64,000 nucleotides of DNA, taken from positions 62,001 to 126,000 of the forward strand of contig JAGFNK010000074.1 in the NCBI GenBank assembly GCA_025769875.1, given 5' to 3'. Each line of letters opens with the position of its first letter. Positions within the stretch are counted from its first letter, which is position 1. The notes under the pieces were generated by a model. It saw only the letters and a list, made by a program, of their open reading frames with translations, was not told where the DNA came from and ran no database searches. This document shows positions 30,843 through 41,228 of the stretch, one piece after another. Origin of the DNA: Russula earlei. Taxonomy: Eukaryota > Basidiomycota > Agaricomycetes > Russulales > Russulaceae. The position numbers and the translations under genes are program-made.

Positions 30843-32814
30843 TCAAGCTTTTCCTTTGTCCCTTGGGTTACTTGATTTCTTTTTGACTCTGTCCTTGTCA
30901 GGACAGTTCCGGCTGATATGCCCTGCTTTCTTGCAGATGAAGCATTTCCCTTCTGCTAGCAGTTTCTTCTTTTCCTCTCTCAGAGGAGGACATTGCTTGG
31001 TCCTTGCTGCATCAGTGGATACTGAGTCCACTTCCATAGCATTTGGGTCTCTTTGGTTTCGCTTTTTCCCAGCCTGTAGGGATTTCATGCGATTCTCCCT
31101 GGTGGTCAACAATCCACCTCCAGATCCAATATTGGCTTTCATAAGCTGGTCTCTGGCCTGTTCTTCCCTAGCAGCATTGATCCATGCTTGCAGATCATTG
31201 ATGGCAGGTATGTCTCTGACTGGTTGATTGTAGATTCATCGCACCAGCCAGGTGATTAGTCTAGCCTTATAGGCTCCAACTGCTCCTGGTGAATTCTGGT
31301 CCCATCCTGCTTTACTGAGCAGAACAAGGAATTTGCTGGTATAATCATCCAGCAATGCTGCTTTAGACATGGACAATTGTTGTAGCTCCATGAAAGCGTC
31401 TTTAGGCTCTGTGGTGTCTTTGAATTCTCTGAAGAAGTCATCCACAAATTCGGTCCAAAAGAGCATGTCAGTTGGATCCAGCTGCACCGGTGCATAGGGA
31501 GACGGCAGGTCCCCATTTCTTTTTGCTTCTACCAGGTTCATTTGGTTGACCACCCATTCATGCACCTTCTCTCCTTTGATGTAGGTGAGAGCTAGGGCTA
31601 CTCACTTCATTGGAATAGTCATAGTCGGGTTGTCACTGTTAAGCAGATTCCATGGATTGAAATCTGGGACGAAGTACTTCGTCTTCTTCCTGTCTCCTTT
31701 GAAGACTTCAGGAGGGTCTCCTTTCAGAGATCCATTGCCTCCATGGGGGCCTGGTGCTGGCTGAGGCGCCAGGTTCGCCCCTGGTCCTACAGGAGGTACT
31801 GCAGGTGGTCCCCATCCTGGATGGCCTCCTCCTGGTACTGGTGGACCTGCGGGTCCAAAGGGGACTCCTCCACCTCCAGGTGGTCCTCCTCCACCAGGTG
31901 GACCGCCTCCAGGTTTTATTACAATGGTGGGCCCTGTTCTTCCACCTGCTGTCTGGGTGGCAATGGTGGCTGTCTGCATTGCTGCAATGGTAGCCATTTC
32001 AACTGATTCTTCTGGTTCTTCAACAATTGTTGGTTCAATGGGCAAGACGTGTACTGTCTGCTCTAGTCTTTCAGCTAGCTCCAATACTTCTGGTGCTTCT
32101 GCTTTCTGATCTGTAGTTGTAGGGTCCAACTTCTCTGTTTCTCCACTCGATGACTTTTGTATCAATGGAGCTGGGTTGTCTACTACTGGGCTTCTGGGTT
32201 CCCAATGAGTAGTATAATGATCTGTCTTGATTTCTAGACCTAGAACCTTATATTTGTCAATGTCCTTGTCCTCTTCTGCATAGGGACGTTCTTTGTGGTA
32301 ATCAACAAAGTACCACTGATTGTTGATGTATTTGCAAGGAAGGTAGCTTCCTTTGTATCAGACCTCATATCTGTTAGGTCCTTCCTGGTCTGCCCAACAC
32401 CAGATGGCAGTCCCTTTGATTCCTGAGGGTAGATCATCCCTCTCTCTAGCTTTGAACCAACCAAATTTGGTTCCTTGCTTCGATTTCTGGTTGAACTCTA
32501 TGCGTATGCTATGTTCACCTTCAATCTCCAGTTTGTCCGCTTGCCACTGCCTTTCCTAGGGAGTTGGGACTTGTGTGCCCACTTCCCACTGTCTATGCCA
32601 ATGACAGTAGGGGTCTTTACAGAAGTATGCATGTGTCCAACTGTGCTGCTTGTTGAGAGTCACATAGTACACCTTCTTCTTGTTGTGGAGAGGTCTGTAT
32701 AGATTCTCGCCCTTGACTACTTCAGCGTAGGTTTCTGACCATATGATGACTAGATCCTAGTCCTCAGGCTTCCTGCCTATTTCTGGTTCACTTTCACAGC
32801 GATGTCTGTGATAG
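30843..32814 (-). pseudogene. GyB gag, with in-frame stops
   Basis: Read from right to left on the minus strand: an N-terminal part (LVIIWSETYAEVVKG, HNKKKVYYVTLNKQHSW, GTKFGWFKARERDD), a Glu-rich and then Gly/Pro-rich linker (repeats of PPGGGG near 31,870-31,920), a capsid-like domain (KGEKVHEWVVNQMN, FVDDFFREFKDTTEPKDAFMELQQLSMS), and the zinc knuckle CFICKKAGHISRNC (CX2CX4HX4C). TGA stops end at 31,602, 31,236 and 30,843, with further stops (TGA, TAG) in the N-terminal part. All fit CGA to TGA or CAG to TAG. The frame is otherwise continuous, so decay is mainly by point change. Confidence 0.85.
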
Positions 32815-32826
32815 AAGCTCAACTTA
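32815..32826 (-). other. GyB self-priming primer-binding site
   Basis: On the minus strand TAAGTTGAGCTT lies directly after the LTR. It is the perfect 12-base reverse complement of the inferred mRNA start at 33,021-33,032. Confidence 0.7.
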
Positions 32827-33452
32827 TGTTAAGGCTCCAAAGTGCCTTAAATAAGATCAATGGTCACGTCTATGAATGCATCCTACCATTGCAGATATGC
32901 TTGAGTCAAGCAAGCAATACTTGTGGAGGGGAAGGAGTATTAGATCCTTCTGGAGTATGGCAACAAGATGAGAGGGGCTCTGCAGACGGGGTAGGAGTCA
33001 ACTGTTTGGGATTGGCAAACTAAGTTGAGCTTAGGGCTCAACTGCTACAAACTGGGGGCTTTATATAGCCCTACAGGGATAAGGTTCATGCTACTGTAGT
33101 ACTGGTTGGTGCTATAGAAGCAAAAGGTGGCTCATAGAAGCGAGGTTGCTTCTATGTAAAACGACCTCGGTGCTGGAGGCATTATAATAGTGTTTCCCTA
33201 GTAGCAATCTTGGTGTCATAAGTACTTTCCTAATCAAGGAAGCAACGTACGTGGCAGTACAGGAACATCTGGAACAGAAGCAATGCTACTCATTGCTTCT
33301 TCAATACACCTTCAGAAAGATATGATAAACGTGTTCCAAACGCGATATCAATGAACATAAACGATCAAGATCTGACACACGCATGATGCAAACGATGCAG
33401 TCCATAGTTCAGGTGTTCTGGCATCTTCTGGACCCCAAACCACTCGGTAACA
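32827..33452 (-). repeat. 5' LTR of GyB
   Basis: 626 bp; on the minus strand TGTTACCGAG...CCTTAACA. The inner border is fixed by the adjacent primer site. The partner LTR lies beyond the left edge. The base after it, ACTGT (33,453-33,457), is the expected TSD. Confidence 0.75.
33021..33066 (-). promoter_or_regulatory. GyB TATA box and inferred mRNA start
   Basis: Minus strand CTATATAAAG near 33,058-33,067 and AAGCTCAACTTA at 33,032-33,021, about 30 nt downstream. The start lies within the motif GCCCTAAGCT (33,028-33,037) shared with LTR-C and LTR-D. Confidence 0.6.
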
Positions 33453-34059
33453 ACTGTCTGCTACTTTATTGAGTGCTTATATACTACAAGAGAACTGCTC
33501 AGTAATGCTCAGTAATCTGCTGAGTAAGAAGGCTTCTCTTGATGAATAAGAGCCTTTATTGTTCATGTGTTTACTGTCCTAGTACACATGTGAAGCACCT
33601 GATTCATTTGCTGTCAGTTAGTTTAGGGCCGGTCATTTGAGGACTTGTAGTTGGGTTCAGGGAATTTGGTTGTCTGTAAGGCCCCTTATATAGTTCTATT
33701 AGGGTCTTTAGAGTCGACCCTAATACTTCTATTGAGGTCCTTAGTATTGCTGTATAGTTTGTTGTATAGTTATTAGAGTCAGTCTGATAATGCATTGTAG
33801 GGTCTTTAGTATTGTGTTAGTGCCTATTATAGGGCACTTCTAGTCGTCCTAAAGGGTCCTTATGAAGGCTATAATACTGTCCTTTATTGCTAAAAGGGTT
33901 GGCTCTAAGTGGGGCTTGCTGTATGTCAATTGTGCCAAGAATCGCTCATGTGACAATGCGCGCACAATATTGTGGACACCTCTACTCACCCTTTTTGTCC
34001 ATGTGAACAGGGTGACACCATAGAGGCTGGGTTTCCTCTCATAAGGAAGGGTCCTTCAA
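33453..34059. other. Unassigned AT-rich segment with LTR-like signals
   Basis: No coding sequence. Short repeats such as AGGGTCTTTAG and CTTAGTATTG recur between 33,690 and 33,830. On the minus strand CTATATAAGG (near 33,695) and AATAAAG (near 33,570 and 33,470) resemble promoter and poly(A) signals of an LTR. It lies between the GyB LTR and recognisable ME1-C sequence, so it may be ME1 sequence or another LTR fragment. Confidence 0.35.
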
Positions 34060-34397
34060 CCCTCTCCAGGAAATGGTTCATGACAATGACTGAACAATGG
34101 AGTTTGCAGTTCAGCTGGCTTATTCCTGTCAGCACATGAATGAGGGGAATGTCCCATGTGACAACAAAAAAGGGCATTAGATGGCAAAGGGGCATGCATG
34201 GGTGTCCGTGTGCATGGGTGCACTGAGGCAACAAAATTTAGGGCCACCCCAACAGCCTTGTGCAATTGACTCAGTGTGGGGCAAAGATGCAGAAAAAAAC
34301 AAAAGATTGAGATGCACAGGGCACGAACTGATGGTAAGAGCTACCCTGTGACATGCTAAAGACTTCTGTCGCAGGCTATAGGGATGTTGAGGGCAAT

Positions 34398-35225
34398 TGT
34401 CAAGACACATACTGCTGATCACTAAGGACTCAGGAGCAGGTGGGAAAGGGTCAGAACAGACAGTACGCAGTGTAAACGGCATTGAACAGGAGGTTGAGCC
34501 AAACAACTAAGAGATACCAGATGGGGACTGGTATGTGTTGCAGAAGGCAGAGGAGAAGAGTAGAGGCCAGTGTAGCGAGGGGCTTTAAACAAGGCAGTCG
34601 TTGAAGAGTACCTTGAAGACGAGGGAGGACTTTAAACTGAGCGGTCGCAGGGGAGTACCCAGGAAGATGAGAGTATCACAAATGGACAGTCTGACGACTG
34701 CCATGCTTCATTGGGGCTTATATCCCTTGTACAGGGTCGATTACAAAGAACTGGAACTATTCTAGACCCTTTGGTACCATCCAATAGGACTACAGAGGCA
34801 AAAACTTGCTTGTGTCAAGTTTCAGGCTTACTGAGTGCATTATTGATCATTGTGGAGTGATGACATCATTATGATGTCACTGTGGAGCACTTAGTGAGCC
34901 TATGAGGTCACTGTGGAGTCGCTCAGTCAGCCATGATGTCATTGGAGCCTTGATGACATCAGATGAGTTATGCAACAGTTTCTAAGAGTTTGTGCCACTG
35001 TTTTGGGTTCTTGGTGGCTGGGTGACCATGTGGCTGCCACGCAATGATTACCCGATTAGGAAACGGATGCCTGGTCATGTTATAGTGCCTTTGCAATAGT
35101 GATATCTTGTACCGCAGGAGGGGTAGCCCAGGAAATGGAAGGGAGTTGGCGATGCAAAGTGAGAGGGGTCTCTCTTGAGTAAAATAGGACAATCTACGGC
35201 CAGGACCTGCACTTGGTTCATAACA
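34398..35225 (-). mobile_element. Solo GyA LTR in ME1-C
   Basis: 828 bp, TSD GCAAT (34,393-34,397 and 35,226-35,230). The empty site is visible in ME1-AB near 24,480-24,500. Most CpGs of the GyA LTR are lost (the CRE reads TGACATCA at 34,954-34,961). Confidence 0.96.
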
Positions 35226-37133
35226 GCAATACATCAGCTACATCCCAGGCACACATTCAACAGGGATGGCCGGCAGCGAGGAGAGGGAGGAAAAGAAGAG
35301 ATCCACTTACTCTTAAAGGGGAGGATGGTGAAAGAGTGGTCTTGCTTTCAGCATGGCAAGGCTTCCAGATAGGACCTGGTACCTTCATAATCACGACTGC
35401 TCACAGAGGTATTCACTAGGGATCTGCCTGCTCTTGAAAGGGGAGATGGCGAAAGAGTTGACTGCCTTGACAATAGTGTCCATATATTCAAGTCTAGTAT
35501 AGAAAAGTGTGAGTATATTCTTAAAATCGAGCCTTCTTAATTTTCTCCAGAGCTGATGCATCCTCCACTGCAAAGCACAGAATCCATGAGGCTGTCCTGA
35601 ATTCCATGCCACTAACATCTGCCAGCTCACTGCAAGTGAGTGGTACAATGTCTTCAATTGTATAAAGTTTGTGGGTTGTGAGAAATCTTCACCATATTTA
35701 TTTTGGAAAGGTTGCTCCTCAATAGAATGGAGCCACCCCTTCAGGTCAGGGTAGGCAATGTTTCTATTGGATGTGGTGCGCTTTGACTGGGGTGGTGAAG
35801 ACCCAGGGTAAGGAGTAGAGGGAGTGTTGTTTTCAGAGTGAGGTAAGCAATGGGAGTTTGAACCATTAACATTGTTGGCAAAGGCACCCCCCAGCATCAT
35901 CATCATCATTTGCGCCCATTGGGGTGGATCAGAGGACAATCCAGCCACCATGTGGCTAGGGTTTGGAATGGAGCCCAATGTATTGGAAGGGGGTGGTTAT
36001 GATGTTTCCCAGTTCCTGACTTTCACCTGTCAAAAGCATTTGTCTGTGAGATTAAGTTTGTCTGGGGGAGCATCAACTGTTGCATGGCGATGTGCCTGCA
36101 AAGGTGGTTTTAAGCTTGAAGACCCAAAAGAAAACAATGGCATGTACCAACAAGGAGGCCCAAATGCTCAGATCCTCCATTGTGTACTGGTAGTGTACAC
36201 CATTCATTTGCACATAGCATGGTGTATTGTGCTTTTTGCACTGGTGTTTATCAGTCAAGAGCTTTAAAAGTTGATGTTGTTCTTGGCCAGGGAGATCTGG
36301 AAGCACATTTGAGGGTGCCGACTGCACCTGGGTCTTTTTTTTCCCTGGACCCTTTGGTCAAGAAATTGTCAGATGCAATTATGAGGAGTAGCATTTAGGT
36401 GCACCTTTTCTGTGCCTGGTTCAGAGGTATCAACAATCTGGATGCTGAAAGGCTTGACTTTGCCCTTTCCACAGGTTTTTGCCTTCTGTTCATCAATATG
36501 GTTCCACACATGCTCAATTAACTTTTGAAAGGAAGCTCCATCTTCAAACAACTTTGCAACTGGCTTCCCCATCTTGGGCGCCATCCAGGGAAGGATGTAT
36601 CCAATGTGTGATAGACAGACGATGCTTGTTTCCATTTTGGCCACAATTTGGACAAGAAGATCCGAAAATGAGATGTCAGATTTGACAGCAAGTTCCCAAG
36701 ATGCATTTTTGTATGGGACATCAAATGTGAGATCAATTACTGGATGGCCTGGGGTCACTAGTCACCAGTGAAAGGGGTCAATTTATCATTATTTGCACAC
36801 CTTCCTCTTCAATTGAAGCATCACTCCCTTCTATGGGTCCAGGGCCAAAAGGTGAGGTGCATTTACCATCATCTGCAAGAGTATATAGGTCCAGTGGACT
36901 GAGCTCCCCAGCTTCTGCGTTTACATAGGCATAGGACTCTTCCTCCTCATACTCATCAATAGCAGGTAGGATGTCTTGGAAGCCTGAGCTTGTGGTTGTG
37001 ATCACTTTGGTCAAGTGGGAGTGCCTGAGCTGTCACTTTCATTTCCACCAGTTTTTTTTCAGGTAGCCTTCCTTTGGCCAGTAGTATGCATTGGTGCAGG
37101 CTGGCATTTTGAAGCACATTGCTTTGAGCCCAT
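35226..37133 (-). pseudogene. ME1-C ORF2 with SAM-like C-terminus, decayed
   Basis: Start ATG at 37,133. The same order of parts as at 22,562: a basic N-terminus (with several Arg codons changed to Cys, Gln or stop), acidic EYEEEES, a central part (SWELAVKSDISFSDLLVQIVAKMET; GASFQKLIEHVWNHIDEQKAK), KHQCKKHNTPCYVQMNG, the Met-rich stretch, and the SAM-like end (YPDLKGWLHSIEEQP). Exon-like blocks are separated by probable introns at the same places as in the other copy. The shared structure shows ORF2 was a real gene of ME1. Confidence 0.65.
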
Positions 37134-37326
37134 GAGGGTTTAGGGGGTTGAAATGGAGGGGTAGAGTAAGGTATGGTGAGCAGCTCTGGGAAGGGAAGAA
37201 TGCCCAGTTGTCATCCTGGAGGACAGGTGGACAGACGGTTGATGAATAAGCCACATGACTCTTTATGTGCTCACTTTACACTTTCTTTATCACATGACAC
37301 TTTTCATCGCATACTCAACTAAACAT
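37134..37326. promoter_or_regulatory. Shared promoter region between ME1 ORF2 and transposase
   Basis: About 190 bp separates two genes transcribed away from each other. It matches 20,783-20,973 in ME1-AB. Likely a bidirectional promoter, by position; no specific motif identified. Confidence 0.4.
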
Positions 37327-38570
37327 ATACCATGGGGCCAGGCATTGTCTGATGATGCACACTGGATTATCTTACACATGTCTTCAAGATTGCCCCTTGA
37401 TGATATCACCCATCACACTGGAGTTCCTCGTCATACTATAGAGCACATTGTGGCCGATTTCAGATCTCGTGGAACAGCCAATTGCCCAAACCGTCTACTC
37501 CAACCAGCAAATAGAATCCTTACAATGCAGGAAGTACAAGTGAGTTCCCTACATTCTCTCATTTGTTCTGTGGCACATATTGGCTAGTTTCTTCAAGGCA
37601 CCATCATCCATACTCTGGATGCTTATCTTGACAAGCTGAGAGATATTTTAAGAGAAAGGACTGGCGTTGAGGTGTCATTGACAACTATATGGCATTCCCT
37701 GAGAAGGAGTGGCTTCATGATGAAGAAGGTAAGTCATTTCACCTTGAGTGTGAACTCAAGTGCACTGACTTGCCCAGCTGAGCAGAAATGCACTAGAGTG
37801 CAACAAGGACCTGCACCTTCATTATCGGTATACCTTTGGCATCACCCATACCGCAGAGCAGGCAGTTTTGGTGGACAAAAGCTCCTTTGATTGCTGAACT
37901 GACCTTTGAGGGCAAGCATGGGCAATGTCAGGGAAAGCAGTGGTAAGGAAGAGCTTTTTCATTTGAGGAAAATGGTGTGTCCTGCTATCTATATATACAA
38001 CAGACTAGAATACAAAGTATCCAGTTATTTGCTTCTCCCAGCACTCTCACTTGATGGCATCATCTATAGTCAGCTGGTTGAGGGTTCTTTCACATCTGAA
38101 CTATTTACCAGCTTCATCCCAGGTCTACTTTCAAAAATGAACTCCTTCCCTGGCAAGAACTCAGTATTGATCATGGACAATGTGCGCATTCATAGAAATC
38201 CATGAATACTCCAACTGGTCAAAGAAAGGCATTATATTAGTTTTCTCAAGCTGATATATTGCTCATTTGATGAAAGGGATGTCAGCTCCTTTACCTGCCA
38301 CCATACTCTCCTGATTTTAACCCAATCAAACTCGCATTTTCAAAGATCAAGGCCTACATTCATTGGAATGGGGGTGTGGCTCATGCTGACTTGGGTGGTG
38401 ATGATACCGATGTGTGGGTTTTCCTGTATAGGGCAGCATTCTCTGTTACATCAGATGATGCAGCAGGTTGGTTCCACAAATGTCGATACATCTGACATTT
38501 TCCAAGCTACTGTACTGTGGTGTACCCTTGTTGTACTGTATTGTACCTTGTAAAGCTATCATTCTGGCCT
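37327..38570 (+). pseudogene. ME1-C transposase, start codon lost
   Basis: Same protein as 20,974-22,240. The start ATG has become ATA (37,327-37,329). Readable parts: SSRLPLDDITHHTGVPRHTIEHIVADFRSRGTA; GMSGKAV...; LPALSLDGIIYSQLVEGSFTSELF; VLIMDNVRIHRNP (second catalytic Asp); [14 protein letters not shown], where the Glu of NPIEL is now Lys. The intron at the KK/GTAAGT site is conserved. Inactive by start, catalytic and frame changes. Confidence 0.78.
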
Positions 38571-38880
38571 TAAACATTGTTGGACCCCAAGCCAACTGCT
38601 CCCCAAGCAGCAGGAGACCCCCACCACTCACAGCTGCGGCCTTTCCCCCTACAACCTGCTCCCCATGTTCTCACCCACGTCCATGAACTTGCTACGATGC
38701 CTGCACAGGTGCCTCATGTGTGGGCCCTGTTGTTGCTCCTACCATTTCTGACCCTGCCAATTCCCTAGTCAAGCCCTCTGCATCTTCTGACCTAGTTGCC
38801 TGCAAGTCTCCCTTCTCTGTGCCACCTCCGTCATCTCTTGATTTGTTGCCTCTGCCTTCACCTCCCTTTCATCTCAGCAT
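38571..38880 (+). other. ME1-C segment between transposase and TIR
   Basis: Up to about 38,735 it matches the 3' end of the ME1-AB transposase unit (to GGCCCTGTTGTTGC). The last 140 bp are Ser/Pro-coding on the plus strand and absent from ME1-AB, which has the inverted repeat instead. No feature recognised. Confidence 0.5.
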
Positions 38881-40064
38881 GGCCTCAATGTCAACTCACC
38901 CACACAGCTATATGGCTGGCTGCAAATTGCTTACAAGAGTACATGTGTGTGTATTCCTTTTGTGCCATCTCCTCTTCGTCCTCACATCATCATCATTGCT
39001 GCCAGCACGCCACCTCGCCCCCATCAACTGCTGCACGCCCTTGCCCTCAATGCCCCCACCTTCACCATGCACCAATGAGTCCAAACACACTGCTGAAGAG
39101 CCCCATACCATGCTGCCATCTTTGTTGCCATTGGACGGTGTTGCTACTGTACATTTCACTATGCTTTTTCTCCCCTTTTACCAGTCTCTCATTTTGTTAG
39201 TCAGAGACCTGCATGCCGCCTATGCGTCCATTTCCCAGCCTGCCGCTGTCTTCCCTCTCCCTTTCTACATCCACACCCCCTTGCTCCTCTACCTCATATC
39301 TGCCATCCAATCTCTCCAATTATCCCACCCGCAATCGCATTCAGCAGCACCATCAGCACTCAAGTGACCACCCACCAGCACTCTCCCTATCCCCCCTCCA
39401 GCCTCTCCTTTGCAATGTCTCCCCCTTGTGTCGCAACTCAACCACACCCCTTTTCACCACACCTGGCCTCAGCCATCCTTCACAAATTGCCACATGCCAC
39501 TACCACAGCTGCTGGAGACCACGATTCAATACCTTGCATTGTCCAGCTTCGGTCCCCTTCTTACATCTAGATTTCCTTTCATATGCCTGTCTTTTGTGCT
39601 TTTCCTGTCCCTTAGCCTTAGTTCCCACCTGTATATGCTACCATCTTGAATAAAGTTGCCCTGTTGTCCTCTTATCATCTGTGTGAACCTGAGTGCAGTT
39701 GAATGACCAAACACATTCTCATGTTCCTGCTAGGTGCTCCTCCCAGTCAAAAACACTATGGGGCTACCTCAAGACGGCCAATGGTTACAACATGAGGGAA
39801 AAATAATAGATATAGACCGTGATTTTGAGTTGTAATTCATCTAATACACATGTGGAGGTGGCTTGAGTCCAGCTCCACCAATTCTCACTCAAATCTCATG
39901 AAAACAATGGGGCTGCCTAGCCCTCATTCAGGCGATTCAGGGACAATAAGTGTTATGTGAATTGAAGGTGTTTTGAGGGAGATATTCACCCCACACATTT
40001 GAGAGGGTTTTCTGCGCCGATTTGGGTGGAATTCAAACTCCGCCAAGTGCGCTGAAAACGGCAA
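38881..40064. repeat. Right TIR of ME1-C
   Basis: Matches 25,400-26,726 with CpG loss and a deletion of about 165 bp (between GTGCTCCTCCC and AGTCAAAAACAC near 39,745). Confidence 0.87.
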
Positions 40065-40066
40065 TA

Positions 40067-41228
40067 ATTCAGGAATCAAGGGTAGTGGATACGCGTCTTT
40101 GACAGTTGCTGTATTCAGGGCTCTGTAGTCTTGCACTGGTCGTAGACTTCCTCCTTTCTTCTCTACAAAGAAGAATGGGCTGGCAATAGCTGCTTTTGAT
40201 GGTCGGATTGTGCCTCTTTTCAAATGTTCGTCTAAGTATTCTTTTAGGGCTTGTAGTTCCTTGGGAGTAAGTCAATAAATGCCAGAATCACGTCGGGCGA
40301 TCCCTGGTTTTAGATTGATTGCATGGTCCCATGGTTGGTGAGCAGGAAGGCGTTGAGAAGCTTGTTCATCAAAAACCTTTCGCCATTTCAAGAATTGGGC
40401 AGGGATAAGTTCGTCTAATGTCTTAGGGGGTGTTTGTGCATTGGCTAGCTTGGTAGCTGTGGTTGATTTGGCTCTTATGCTGATTGTTATTGGGCTAAAC
40501 GCATCGTGGATTTGTTCGTCTACACATGGGTTCAATGGTCCTTCAGTATCTGGGAAGATTAGTGCAGCAATGTCTGTAAACTCGGGTTCTTCTTCTTCAG
40601 GGAAAGTAAGCGCTTGTATTTGGTAATTCCGTGTTCCAGATGCAGATGCAATGGTTATGCTTGGGTGTGTGGTAAGGCAAGTTCGGGGGCAGTTCCTCAG
40701 TGTGATTGTATCATTTGCCCAATCAATATCTGGGTTGTGGTGTCGTAGCCAATCGGTTCCTAAGATAATGTCGTGATCTCCAATGTTAGTGACAAGGAAT
40801 TCTGCTTGTTCATCATGAGTGGCGCCTGTGTGCACTTGAATGCGAAGTCTTTGGATGGTGCTAAAGCGTATTAGTCCATTGGCATTTTGTGTTCCGTCTA
40901 CATTTTGTGCTGGCAAGGGTTTGATCATAGTTCGAAGGTGCAGGTGGTGTCTTTGTGCAAATCGTTCATGGATTATCATTCCTTCTGCTCCACTGTTGAG
41001 CAGGGCTCTTGCACCGATTTCTTTGCCGCTTGTCTTCCCTACTAAGGTAACTTTCAAGGCAATGGAAGGGGAGCGAATATTCTTGGTAAAAACTTTGGGG
41101 TAATTGATTTCTCTTTGTATCGTACTGATTTGGACCGCGTCCCTCCTCGGTGCAGAAGGGGGTCCAATTAAAAATCCATAGGAGCAGATCTTGGGCGGAG
41201 GATCGAGTCTGCAAGTGTTTCTCTCCAA
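40067..41228 (-). pseudogene. GyA-2 pol: protease and RT start, truncated by ME1-C
   Basis: One frame on the minus strand from the gag overlap to about 40,272: the protease (ALLNSGAEG, where GyA-1 has ALLDSGAEG, so the catalytic Asp is now Asn) and ILGTDWLRHHNPDIDW, then PEFTDIAALIF, which shows the site that carries LTR-D in GyA-1. A TGA at 40,272-40,274 follows SGIY, then the start of RT ([21 protein letters not shown]) to the ME1-C junction. Confidence 0.88.

Larger units (their letters stand above)
34060..40064. mobile_element. ME1-C: second ME1 copy, in GyA-2 RT, CpG-depleted
   Basis: Its right end (...CGGCAA) meets TA (40,065-40,066) and the GyA-2 RT sequence at the point matching 16,487 of GyA-1. 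Order: ORF2 (minus), transposase (plus), right TIR. The left end and left TIR are not in the window. Compared with ME1-AB most CpGs have become TpG or CpA, so this copy is older or was methylated for longer. Confidence 0.82.

Noticed and set aside
33604..33795. Short minus-strand frame, 63 codons, Thr/Asn-rich
   Set aside because: Low complexity, no start context or domain; more likely part of an LTR-like fragment.
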